Shown here piece after piece: positions 1-11,234 of a stretch of 64,000 nucleotides of DNA (the stretch's first letter is position 1; each line of letters opens with the position of its first letter). The stretch lies in contig CM076261.1 in NCBI GenBank assembly GCA_038380795.1, positions 7,446,556 to 7,510,555 on the forward strand, in the 5' to 3' direction. The notes below the pieces were generated by a model that did not search any database, was not told the DNA's origin, and was given only the letters and a program-made list of their open reading frames with translations. A program made the position numbers and the translations under genes. This stretch comes from Pyrocephalus nanus. Lineage: Eukaryota > Chordata > Aves > Passeriformes > Tyrannidae.

Positions 1-1102
1 CCTTCCTCTCCCTCTCCATCAGTTCCTGCAGCATTTGCTGGTGTTCCTAAATATAACCCATTGGTAATCCAAAGTCACATTCCCCACTGTTAGGCTAGAA
101 CGAGTGTTCAGACTGCAGTCTTTCCCTTGACTTGCCTTCTTCACTGAAAGCTTCCTGCTGTCGGCTTTTGTGGATTATCGTGTTTGTAAATTTGGTGTTG
201 GCTGTGATTGCATCCTTCTTCCCCCTTTGCTTCCCTTAAGCAAGGCTTGATAGCTTTACCCACCTGCTACTCAGGGTCATCTCGAAGCTGCCTATGGGCT
301 ATCTTCTGTGCCCTCTAGTTAAGGGAATTCTTCCACATGCTTATCTTCATTCAAAAAACATCTTTTAACCTAACTCTGAGATTATATGCAGGTAATTAGT
401 CAACTGATTAGGTTGAGGAGCAGTGAAAGGCAGCCTAAGATGATACTAATTAGAGGCTTTTGGCAATGGAGTGAAAGATGAACAAAGATGATTACAGAGA
501 GATGGGCCTTAAAGGCGCGGATTTACAGTTTTTAGTGAAGGATTTACAGCACAGAAGCTGTTGTTGATTTACCATCTGTGAGAACTGCTGCAGCAGTGTT
601 AATTTCAGATGTTATCTTGAAACTTTCTTCACACATAACTTGGCATGATAGTGGTGTGTCCTTTTTAAAATAGTGAAGCCATCTTTGTGGCTTCATTTTC
701 TGTCTGTTGAGGGTGGACCTTCTCAGGGGCTACTTTTTGCTTTATCAGAAAAGACCTCAGGTTTTCTTTTTTGTCAGGTTTGGTGATGTCAAATGGCTCC
801 ACATAATGTTGAGGGTATTGTAACACAGGGATTAGTTCCCTGCAAAGAAAATGCCAGATCCTGGGCGTTGCATATATGTAAGTAATCAGATCGACAGCCA
901 ACAAGCACAGAAGGAGGCTCTAGTGCCTAGGAAGAATGTGATCAAAGGGCAGCTGAGTGAATGTGCAACATCCTTATTACCCTCATATCCTGTATCTACC
1001 TGTCTCTGAAGTATGGCTGGCTAAAAGCACAGACTGTGAGTAGGCCATTTCTTCTGTTTTAATATGCTTATTTTGCAAAAAACAAAAAATATTCCTAATA
1101 AA

Positions 1103-1116
1103 ACACACACACACAC
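1103..1116 (+). repeat. (AC)n microsatellite, short
   Basis: About seven uninterrupted AC units followed by an A/C-rich stretch. Too short to be of clear functional interest. Confidence 0.8.
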
Positions 1117-2159
1117 CACCCCAAAAAAAGGTGGAAGGAGTGGAGTATGGGTGAATGCCACTAGTCCTTTGGCATCCAAGAACAGGCCCACTGCTGCAAA
1201 TCAGTGAAGGAGGAAGATTACCATAGGATTAGTACACCATTTACTGTAAGTCTACACTGTGCACGAATTTGGAGCTAGACTAAAATACTATCCTAAAAAA
1301 TTGAAAGGTAAATGTGCTAACCAGCAGTAACAAAAATAAGAAATACAAATTTTATTTCACTGTGATTGCTATAGGTTAATTCTTGGTTGCTCTCAGGCTT
1401 ACCTGAGGTTACAGAGAGAAAAGGAAAAATGCTTAAGAATATGGGAAAATATGTCTAAATGTAATGTGTGCATAAAATGTAGGACACTTGTCTTGTAAAT
1501 GAGGTAGTTTTCTGAAGAAAAGAGATCCATTATTTTCTAGAACTTTCACAACTGTGGAGAAACAGAGGTGCATTTTGTCAGCCATGGTTTAAATTTTACA
1601 TTAATAAAATAACCTTCTAAGGAATAGAAACTATTACAAACAGTAAAGCTGGCCATTCATCTTGCAACTGCTAGCCTAATTTTAAAGAACAAAACCTTAT
1701 AAATTTTTCTCCAGAAAATTCTCATGTACAGAATTTCCTGTCTCAATGAATATTTGTTCAGTTCTTTATTTACTTTGATTGAGCTCTATTTCTGTAGCCC
1801 TATTGTTTGCAAATCAATGCCTTTCCAAATAAAATGCCATATTTCCCAGACACTGCTAATCAATTCATGCTATGGATGAGTTAAATAAGAATTTTTTTTT
1901 TACCATTGTGAATAAAACAAATTGCGTTAAAAGGCACATGTGTGTTCCTAAAAGTTTCAATCCATCTTAGTGGAACTATTGGAAGGGGCAGTAACTTAGC
2001 TGATGGTGAGGATATTTTCTGGTGTAGGTGGTTGTTTTGCATCTCTACTCTGAGTGTTTGGCTTTATATGCTATTTTCATGAGACGTTTTGGACTTGTAA
2101 GTTCTGTAAAATTATAAATTATCTGTGTTGCTGTTTTTATGTTTAATTCTTGGTTGAGT

Positions 2160-2348
2160 TTTTTTAGGGTTTGGATTAGGTGAGGGGTTTTTTGTTTTTT
2201 TTTTTGGTTTTTTGGTTGGTTGGTTTTTGGTGGTGTTTTGTGTGGGTTTTTTTTTTTTTGATTGTTTTGGGGTTTTTTGTTTTGTTTTGTTTTTTTTTTT
2301 TTTTTTGGTTTTGTGTGTGTGTGGGGGGGGTTGTTTGTTTTTTTTTTA
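2160..2348 (+). repeat. T/G-rich low-complexity tract
   Basis: About 190 bases are made almost only of T and G: T runs up to about 16 long, separated by GG and GGTTGG-type spacers, a short TG run and an eight-base G run near the 3' end. The complementary strand is A/C-rich. Reading frames across it give Phe/Trp/Gly/Val-only peptides, which are artefacts of base composition. It may have grown from an old poly-T or (TTTG)n-type repeat. Confidence 0.85.
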
Positions 2349-2899
2349 AAGGAAGGATAGACCTGCTAAAGAATTTCCCTGCTTCACAATTCAGAACTCC
2401 TTTTTAGGTTAGGAGTTACCCAGTACTGTCTCTGTCTCTGCTGTTGGCAATTTATTTACTAGCATCATAAATTATCATGAGGATAAGACATTTCTTTCTA
2501 ACAATCCATAGGTATTTATTCTGGAAGCAGAAGTAATGTGGATTTGGAAGGAGTAGAAGAAGAGATAGTCAAATTTATATGCAGAGTATGACTGGTTGCA
2601 ATAATAGAATTGCTTGGTTTATCATTGTTAAGAAGGGACAAAAAGTAAAAAAAAGTTACAAACAGAGAGAGGAAGTGGGGAAAAGAGGAGAAGGAGAATA
2701 GGATGTGCATTAAAAAAGATGCTAGGAATTGTTTAAAAGTGGTAAGACAAAGCAGTAAAAGGTTGAATACTAAGTCAAACAGACATTAATCTGGCAAAAA
2801 GTAGCATGGCTGCCTGGGAGTCCACTGTGCTATGTATCTGTAATTCTTCATTAGGTAATTTTACTCAGCCCAAAGTTGTGGAAAGTACTTTTCTCAGGA

Positions 2900-3400
2900 A
2901 AATGTGATGTTTTGAGAACAAGTTTGACTTTGCAGAGATATGTGACATTTAATATTTGTAAAATGTTTGATTTAGTGCCATGGGATATGTTGATTTAGAA
3001 ATCGGAATGGTACAGAATCATCAGGGTACATCAAGTGTGTTTTAAAAAAATGGTTAATAGGTAATCAGTGTGGAGTATGTGGAGGTCCTCTTGAGAATTA
3101 ATTTTAAATCTGATGGTGTTTAACCTTTTTATTAGTGATGAGGGAGAAATACAGTCATTACTGATGAAAGCATGCAGATGACAACAGGGCTAGTGCCATG
3201 GTAAGTAGTGATCAGAGGAGAGCTAAGTGATCTTGCAAGCTGGAGTGCAAGAAAGCATTTTATGTTCTGATACAGAAATGAAGACATGTCTCCAGCCTCA
3301 AGAAACACTATCAAGGAAACAGTGACTGAAAAAGACTTGGAAACCATATTTTTTGATGTGTGATCAAATGTATCTGAAACAGGAGGAATACTTGGCATTA
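2900..3400 (+). repeat. Decayed CR1-like LINE fragment
   Basis: Several widely spaced pieces resemble a degraded CR1 reverse-transcriptase region. The phrase tttttattagtgatgagggag near 3126 is like the CR1 block encoding NIFINDLDEG. Downstream, tcttgcaagctggagtgcaag and gaaaaagacttgg sit in the order expected for the CR1 3' half. The copy is much more diverged than the one starting at 3750 and has no open frame. It could alternatively be chance similarity; the boundaries are approximate. Confidence 0.4.
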
Positions 3401-3749
3401 TTATTATTGTGTCATTGGAATACTTGATCTAGCTCATGCAGAATCACAACTCACAAAAGACCACAAACTCAGGAGAGCTCAGAAGAGCTGTGTTGAAACA
3501 CTAAGTGTTTGGAAGCACATATTATAAATTTCTTAAATCTGCCACCAGAATCTATTCAGTAATTCAAATTTAAAATGTTTTTTCTGGGTTTGTAAGCATG
3601 CTGTAGGGAACTGCTGTTTAATAATTGAGGCAGGCCACTAGTCAAACAGGCTGGAATGACTAAACAAAATTGGACTGAGAATTAAGTGAATTAATTTTTG
3701 GAAAAAATGAAGAGTTGAAGTTGCTGTTCATTTGGTAACTGTGATGTGA

Positions 3750-5040
3750 AAGGTATGCATGAGAGTGAGCTGGCTGATGACATTATGAGGCCATTCTTCA
3801 TAACCTTTGAATGATCATGAAACCTGGGAGAGAGGAAAGCTGGAGGAAAACAAAAGTGACTCCTGGTTTTAAAAAGAGCAACTAAGAGGATCCAGGAAAT
3901 GATAGGCAGGTCAGCGTCACCTCAGGAGGTGATGGAACAACTAATTCTGGAAACCATTTCCAGGCACAGGAAGGACGAGAAGGTCATCAGGAGCAGTAAG
4001 CACAAATTCAGCAAGGGGAAGTGACCAACTCGGTAACCTTCTTGACCACCTTAATAACCTGCTATGATGAAATGATAGGCTGGATAGATTGAGGGGAGAG
4101 CACTGGATATTGTCCACCTTGACCGCAGTAACTCACAAAGAAGCTGGCAGAGTATGGACTGGATGAGCAGACAGTGGGGCTGGCAGAAAACTGCCTGAGC
4201 AGCCAGGTCCAAAGGGTAGTGACCAGTGGCACAAAGTCTCAGTTGGAGGCTGGTGACTGGCAGTGCACCTGGGGGGTCCAGTGCTATGAGCACCTTCATC
4301 CGGATGGATGAGGCGGCAGAGCACACCCTCAGCAAATTTGAAGATGACACAAAACTGGGAGGGGTGACTGATACACTAAAGAGTTGTTCAGCAAGGGGAA
4401 GTGTAAAGTACTAGGTAGGAACTAGCCCTTGTACCAGTTCAGGCTAGGGTCTGACCAGCTGTAGAGCAGCTTTGCAGAATAGGCCCCAAGGATCATGCTG
4501 AGCACCAGCTTGACTATGAGAAGACAATGTGCCCTTGCAGTAAAGGCCAGTAGTATCCTGGGTTGCACTAGTAGGAACGTTGCCAGAAGGTCAAGGGAGG
4601 TGATGTTTCACCTCTGCTTTGCAGTGGTGGGGCCACAACTGGAGTACTGGGCCCGTTCTGGACTCCCCAGTACAACAGAGATGTGAGCATATCGAAGAAA
4701 GTTAAGTGAAGGGCAGCAAAGGTATCTCTCCTATGATAAAAGGCCGAGTGAGCTGGGACTGCTCAGCCTGGAGCAGAGAAGATTCAGGGGGATCTTACCA
4801 ACATCTATAAATACCTCAAGCCAGGACGCAAAGAGGGCAGAGCTGGGCTCGTTGCAGTGGTGCCCAATGACAGGACCAGAGGCAACAGGCACAACTTGAA
4901 ACACAGGAGATTCCCTCTGAACAGCAGGAAGCTGTGAAAGATGTAACTGAGCACTCTCATGGGTTGCCCATGGTGGTTGTGGAGTCTCCAGCCCTAAAGA
5001 TACTCAGAAACTGTTTGGGTGTTGTCACTTGGCACACAAT
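3750..5040 (+). mobile_element. CR1 LINE, 5'-truncated copy of about 1.3 kb
   Basis: This matches CR1 (chicken repeat 1), the main non-LTR retrotransposon of birds, from the reverse-transcriptase region toward the 3' end. Landmarks in order are gctggaggaaaacaaaagtg (3840), ggaaaccatttccaggcac (3950), tgatgaaatgataggctgga (4066), gaagatgacacaaaactggg (4340), aatgtgcccttgcagtaaag (4527) and agcctggagcagagaagatt (4767). The reverse-transcriptase frame is broken by stops and indels, so it is inactive. The typical CR1 octamer tail is missing: similarity fades near 5036, so both ends appear truncated. Short ORFs here (for example 4051-4350 minus) are shadows of the repeat. Confidence 0.88.
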
Positions 5041-6549
5041 TCTTACCACACGTTTAAATCGTTAGATCTATTTGCTTCCTCATGTACAGAGACCAAACAT
5101 AACTTTTATAAAGACTTTAAAACATTTGAAAGTGCATTTATACAAGAAGAAAATTGCCCCAAAAGCTCAAGTGTTTATTGTTTTCTAAGTAATTAAAGGT
5201 AAACCAAGAAAGATACTTCAAAACACACTTAAAATTTATATACGTATGCACCATATATAACAATTAATTGTGTAACAGTAGTGTGTCACTTTCAGATAAT
5301 TGAGCCAAAAGCCTCTGAGCTAGTCTAATCTGTCATAAATCAGTGATACTGTCTTAATCTATATCGTTTGGAGATGTGAGCATACACTTAGCTTTTATTA
5401 GACTGGCCTATCCTGAAGCAAACTCTTGGCAACTGAGAGAGTAAGACCTTCCCAGTGTAACATGCTGGGGTCCCAGGAATATCAGACTCTTTTTACAAAG
5501 GATCAGAGATGCTTATCCCTTATGGACAAAACATCCTTGCATCAGGCATGGAGCAGGAATTAATGGAAAGCAGAAAATTACTTGAATTAACGGTGTTTGG
5601 ATTTGCGTGTACCTAGATGACTACAGTCCCTCACACAGAGACCTGAAGTAGTTTCTACAAGGTTAGGAAGTGTGAAGCTCTGTGTGGCCTCCGTTTCTCT
5701 TTTTTGTTTGTTTTACAGAACAATATTTAAGCGAGTTTACTACTGACTTAATCCTCTTATAGGCAAGAATTGAAAATAATTATTTTATCTGGGTAGTGTG
5801 GTGATAGTGCCCCCTTATTCTGTGTGGGAGGTTCAAGAGTTCACTCCTTGGGTCGTATCTGCTTGGGCATGTCAGTGTTGCAGTGGTAATGTTTACAGCA
5901 GTGTCAAGTGTGGATCTCTCTTATAGTTGATGAGACCTCGTCAGAGGTTTCTAAAATAATTTAATTCTTTTCCTTCTAAAAAAAGGTTAGAAATGTGTTG
6001 AATGAAATAAAGTATAATTTACTGCAAGAGATAATGACTAAAACAAAGGGAAGAAAAGCAGTAGCTAACTACATTTAAAAATAGAAATTTACTTATACCT
6101 GTAGCACAGTTAAAGCCTGTTGTGATGACTGAATTTAGCAAGCAGACCTGGGATTCAGCCTTAGTGCTGCTGATGACTGGAGGCGTTATTGATGTAGTGA
6201 ACTAATTACCCGTGTGATGAAATTGCCTGCTGGAGGTTTTTGACTGCTTCATCACTGTGGCACCTCCTACAGGTTAATTCACTGAGCAGCACAGGTAAAA
6301 CCTCCAGATGGAGGTCCTGCTCTCCTTTCATCTACGCACAGAGTTGTACTGACAGCAGTAACTAAAACGAGATGAATATTTTCCTGAATTATTGATCGAG
6401 TAGGTAGAGCTGTATCATGGAACTAAATGGTTGGGGATGCATCTGTAGAAGTTCATACTCACTGTATGGGAAAATGCATATATAGTAGCACTAAAAAGCA
6501 AACCAAGAAGAGTAATGGCCTTTCTCACCTGAAGGAGAATCCACGGGTT

Positions 6550-6567
6550 AAAAAAAAAAAAAAAAAA
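6550..6567 (+). repeat. Poly-A tract (A18)
   Basis: Eighteen A residues followed by a G-rich segment. It could mark the 3' end of an old retroposed fragment on the + strand, but the sequence before it matches no repeat I know and no flanking duplication was seen. Confidence 0.85.
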
Positions 6568-8990
6568 GGGTGGGAGAATTCTTGGATTAGGAGGCAGGAG
6601 AGAGGCTGCATGGGCTTCAATATCTGTTTGAATTCTTTCTATATATAAAATTCTTTTATGGCATTTGTTCTCAGATGTCTCGGTAGACACATTAGAATTC
6701 AAAACATTAAGAGCTCATTTAATTAGATGATAAACTATTTCACTTAGTTTATAGGGAAAAATACTATTTATAATGTAGTCTGATAAGGAGAGGAATGAAT
6801 ACCCGTGTGTCCTGTTTGTTTTTTCTTTTGCTCTACCCATTGAAGAACTAGAGTATAAACTTCTGATATATTGCACAGATGCTGTGAAGTCCTTTATAAA
6901 GAAATTTTTAGGGTTTTTTTGTGGTTTTTTTTTCTGTTTTTAATTGTCGCATAGCTGAAAAGCCTCTTGAGACTAACAAAGCTAATGCTGCCTTTGTTCT
7001 TTACTTAAAGTAGAACTGTGTTGTAAATAGTCTGTATTTCTCATCCAAGCTTAATATGTTGTTATCTAAGAGGATGCATTAAGTGTTCTCTAACAACTGC
7101 AGAACTCATCAAGCAAATGGAAAGATTACCCCTGAAATCAAGCTTCAAACTTTTATTTTCTCACAATCAATAGACAAGTAATGCACATTGGATTTATAAT
7201 GATATTGAGATTGACTGCTTAAATCCTTTTTAAAGTTCAAAAGCTGGAAACAGATTGTGTGTACAAGCAATCCACAGTAGAGTTTCTAAGTAGGGGCTTG
7301 TGATAAATAAGTGAAATTGGGTTTGACTGAAATGGCCCATCAGTCCCATATGGGTTTAGCAGGAAGATTTCAGGCTCAAAAAGACAGAGGTTTGGAGAAG
7401 CATCAAGCATTGGCTTCACATCACCTGAGATTGCTTTGTGGAGTCTGCTGGGAGAGGTAAAGACAAGAGGCTCATTAAAAATGAGCAGCACCAGGGAGAA
7501 TGATTGAGCTTGAAGTACACTTTTGTTTTTTAGCTTGAAGAGTTTAAAGGCAAAGATACATTTTAAAAGCTCAACTGGCAGATGAGAAGAATCCTGTCAG
7601 GTTTCTCGATGAAATCCCTTTATATAGAGATAAATGGCATGTTTTAGTAGTTTTTTGACAACATCAGGAAAAAAACAAAACAACCAATCCCAAAACACTT
7701 ACTCAGCTCAGAATGTCCTGGTAGTAGAATGAAATGATAGGTAATCTCTCAGCTATCAAAATTGGATTTTGATAAAGCACATTGTCTTCAGTCCTGTTAT
7801 CTGATAACTTCAGAGGCAGTATTAACTGCCTGTAAATGTTGTGGAAGTTGGGCAAGAAAGGAGTCTTGGGGCTTGCTTTGAGGATATTCTTCTTGTGCTA
7901 GCAGTCAAGCTGTGGTATCCTATAGTTTGTGTTGTGCTTGTTGTCCTAGAACTGGCTTTTAACAAATCAAAACTTTGAACTGTTTTGCACTGTTGTACTT
8001 ACTGACTTTAGTAAACATGATTCTGAGCTTTTAAATCAGTCTGTGGCTTCTTACTTGCCTTTTTTTTCAGATATAATCTGTGCTTTTAACAGATACAGTT
8101 ATAGTTGTTAAACAGTAGTTAAAGTAATTTAAAATATCACAGGTTTTGATTAGTCTATGAGAGCGTAAGGATTACTTGTCAGTGTCTGTCCATTTACCTC
8201 ATGCTGTAAGTCAAGGAGTGAACAAAGCAATAGTGACCTAGCAAGTAACACTTTGGTTTGGTTTGTTCAGTCAGAACAAGTGTTCTTTAGCTGAATCTGA
8301 ATTGTAAATTTATGCAGTGTGTTGAAGCAACATAGTCGTCTTTTCATCGTATCGTATCATGAATGCAGCTCATAGCTGTTTGTTTTGTGAAAACTTGTAT
8401 GACTCCTGTCACAACCATAGGCAAAAGAACAGTGACTGCTTACTGTATTGCTTACTTTTGCCTTCATTCACATCCATTCATTGATGCATACACATTACAT
8501 GGGGAATAGGGAAAAATTTTGCGGGGGGAGTAGTTGAGTAGCACAATTTCTAACTAGGAATTAACATGTTGGATTTTACTAATTTTAAGAAAAAAAGTTC
8601 TAGTTTTCAAAGTTATTAAAAAGTACCTTAGTGAAAATCAGAATCCAGTGGGATCAGGAATTTAATGGCTTTGTGAATTGAATGGCTGGCAGTGCTGGTT
8701 GTGGAAAAGGTGGTTTGACTGTCTTTTATTAGGCTGTATTTCCCCAGAGCCCTAGGATGGATGTAGCATGAAAAGGTTTGTCCTTAAGACAAACTGAAAG
8801 TCTAATACAGTGTTTCCTGAACAGATGTTAGAGAAATGGTCCGGTGTGGTCTAATAAGGACAGTCTTGATGATTGTATGTTTCCTAGGTTATACTGTGAT
8901 TTAAATAAAGTGTTGGAGTGAACAGACCCTTTATTATGATAAATATTGGCTGCAAGGCATGCATTTCAATCTCTTCCTCCCAGCTAGCCT

Positions 8991-9010
8991 GGGGAGGCGG
9001 GGAGGGGGGG
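8991..9010 (+). other. G-rich tract with G-quadruplex potential
   Basis: The runs GGGG, GG, GGGG and GGGGGGG are separated by single or paired other bases, so at least four G-triplets with short loops can be drawn on the + strand (the long last run counted as two). It lies deep in intron 1 on the transcribed strand sense. Folding is inferred from the pattern only. Confidence 0.55.
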
Positions 9011-10736
9011 AAGAATGGATCTCCCCACCCCGTTTTTATTTTCCTTCTGAATTGCATTTTATTTCACTTCAGATTTTCCATTATATAAGGTTCTTTCTTG
9101 AACATAATCTGTGCAGTTCCATATTGTTTTTCACTTGTGCAGTTTTGTGTGGCTTCCCAAATGTCTTCCCCTGCTCTCCCCTTCCCTGAATGAATCTTTC
9201 TGGGGCAGCTCTACTGCATTTTAGTGAGTTACAAAGATGCTGGGGTACTCTGGTGAGGTGAAATGAAAAGGACTAAAGCGTTTTTAGGATAATCAGTTAA
9301 AAACCTGGAATGAATATGAAAATACTGAAAGCAGACAGCTGTCTCAGCTGTCTTCTTTTCTTGGAATTTGCTTATCTTCAACAGATCAGCACAACTGCTT
9401 ACATCCCTAGTAAATACCAGATTAACAGTGAGTGATTCTTGAGCTTAGCTTTTTCAGGGCAACACTTCACCTAAGGAAACAATTTAGGATTTTGCCCTTA
9501 GGCCTTGGTAGCTCTATAAGAGCAAACTAAACCAGGAAAAAAAAAGAAATCAAATTAGTAATTACTTAGTATGTTTAGATATTTTTTTTTCATTGCAGCT
9601 GCACATGCTTGGGCATATTTTGGTGATAGATCTCAGTGAATTGAAAGGAGAAGTGAAGGTAAAATTACAATAGAATCCAAGTGAGGAAAGGATAGAGGCA
9701 TTCTGCATAATAATTAAATTAATGGAGGCAGCATCTGTTACCAATATAAGAAATCACAAATAGATGCTGAATGGAAAAGAGATACCTATGGTATGTTTTT
9801 TGTCCCTCAGATGATAGAACGGTGAAGTGCTGCAGGCTGCTGCTGCTTCAGAGTCACAATTGGGGGTAGGGATGTGTGTGTGGTCCAGAGGCTGGGCTGA
9901 AAATCTCCCCTCTTTCTTTTTTTCCTTAAGAAGGAGTACAGAAAGCACTGTCATGTGTTTTACTGTAGTTTTTCAAAACAGAGGTGTCATTTCAAGTCCT
10001 TTAAGAGGTACTGCATGGTGTCAAAAGAATGTATGCCTTACTGTTACCTTCTGTATATGTTAATGCACTATGTACATCCCATACTCCCGCTTATGTCCTT
10101 ACTAGTCTCCAAGTATATGGGGAAAAAATAATGTCTCCTGCATCTTTGTTCCATAGCATCTGCTTTCTTTGCCAGCCAGGATGACTAAATGCTTTTACAT
10201 ATTTAATAAAGGGGCTTTGTGCGTTCCGGGGTGGTAGCTAGAAAAATAAATTAAGTAAATCCTATGGTATAAACTATATGAAATAGGTGTGCAGTTGCAT
10301 TTTCGTTCTTCTCAGTAGGCTTATTCCGCTGCCAAAATATCGTTTGAATTTTTAATTCTAAGTATGTGAAAAGAAGGTTCCTTTTGTTAGTTGTTTATGG
10401 GTCAGAGTTTTATGCCAAAATGTTTCAGAAAGTTTATAAAAGATATTTTTGCATTTGGAAGAACATTTTTGTCATGTATTTGTGATAAACAAGATGCAAA
10501 AGATATGGCAAATCTCCATTTTATTTATTCATTTTTGTAGTGGTTTTGACCACGGTCCAGAATTTCATCAGGTTCACTCAGCTGCAATAAAAATGTAAAT
10601 CACCTGTCTCCCTTTTGCAACTCCTATGTCCAGTGTGATCTTTTTAATAAGATATATACATCTGTAGGTTAAATAGGTGTTACAAACTGGACTTCTAGTT
10701 TTTCTTGGAAAATCATTCCAAAGTACTTCTCCTATA

Positions 10737-10762
10737 AAAAAGCCTTTTTTATAAGGCTTTTT
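10737..10762 (+). repeat. Perfect 10-bp inverted repeat (hairpin)
   Basis: The arms AAAAAGCCTT (10737-10746) and AAGGCTTTTT (10753-10762) are exact reverse complements around a six-base loop, ttttat. It resembles a rho-independent terminator but sits in a vertebrate intron, so that reading does not apply. Most likely chance or a small palindrome. Confidence 0.8.
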
Positions 10763-11213
10763 AAAGAAAGTTATTGTAACATACATTTCTAAAGTCAATT
10801 CCCTAATCTCGAACTCAGTGTAAGCATTAAATTAATAGTTGAAAAGGGCAACAGTATTTATACCAAAAAAGAAATAAAAACTGAAAAAAAAATCCCAACC
10901 ATCCCCCTACCACTAAAATTTATCCATAGCTGATATTCATACAAGAAATATCTCTTAGTATTCACTTCTGTTGAACTGGAAGACCAGCTAGTTGTTTTTG
11001 CACCTAGTGTGATATCCTGCCCTAAAGCATAAAATCTGATGGCTTCTGCAAGTATGCTTGTTTTAATATTACCTTTCAAAATAGGGTTTCCTAACTCGAT
11101 TTCTGCGTAATTCTGTAGGTTCTTTATTGGTTTGAACACTCAGATATTTTTCTTGGTAGATATCCAAAGTAATGATGATATTAGCTATCACTAATATTGC
11201 AAAATCAAACACC

Positions 11214-11234
11214 CTGGCATTAAAAAAATGCCAG
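11214..11234 (+). repeat. 7-bp inverted repeat with A-rich loop
   Basis: CTGGCAT and ATGCCAG flank the seven-base loop TAAAAAA. A short perfect hairpin in intron 1 with no known role. Confidence 0.7.

Noticed and set aside
2180..2407. 75-residue Phe/Trp/Gly-rich ORF resembling a membrane protein
   Set aside because: Translation of a T/G low-complexity tract.
4051..4350. 99-residue minus-strand ORF and nested ORFs
   Set aside because: They are antisense or out-of-frame readings of the CR1 copy at 3750-5040.
10737..10762. Hairpin with T run looking like a bacterial terminator
   Set aside because: The window is vertebrate intron DNA; bacterial terminator logic does not apply and no adjacent transcription unit exists.
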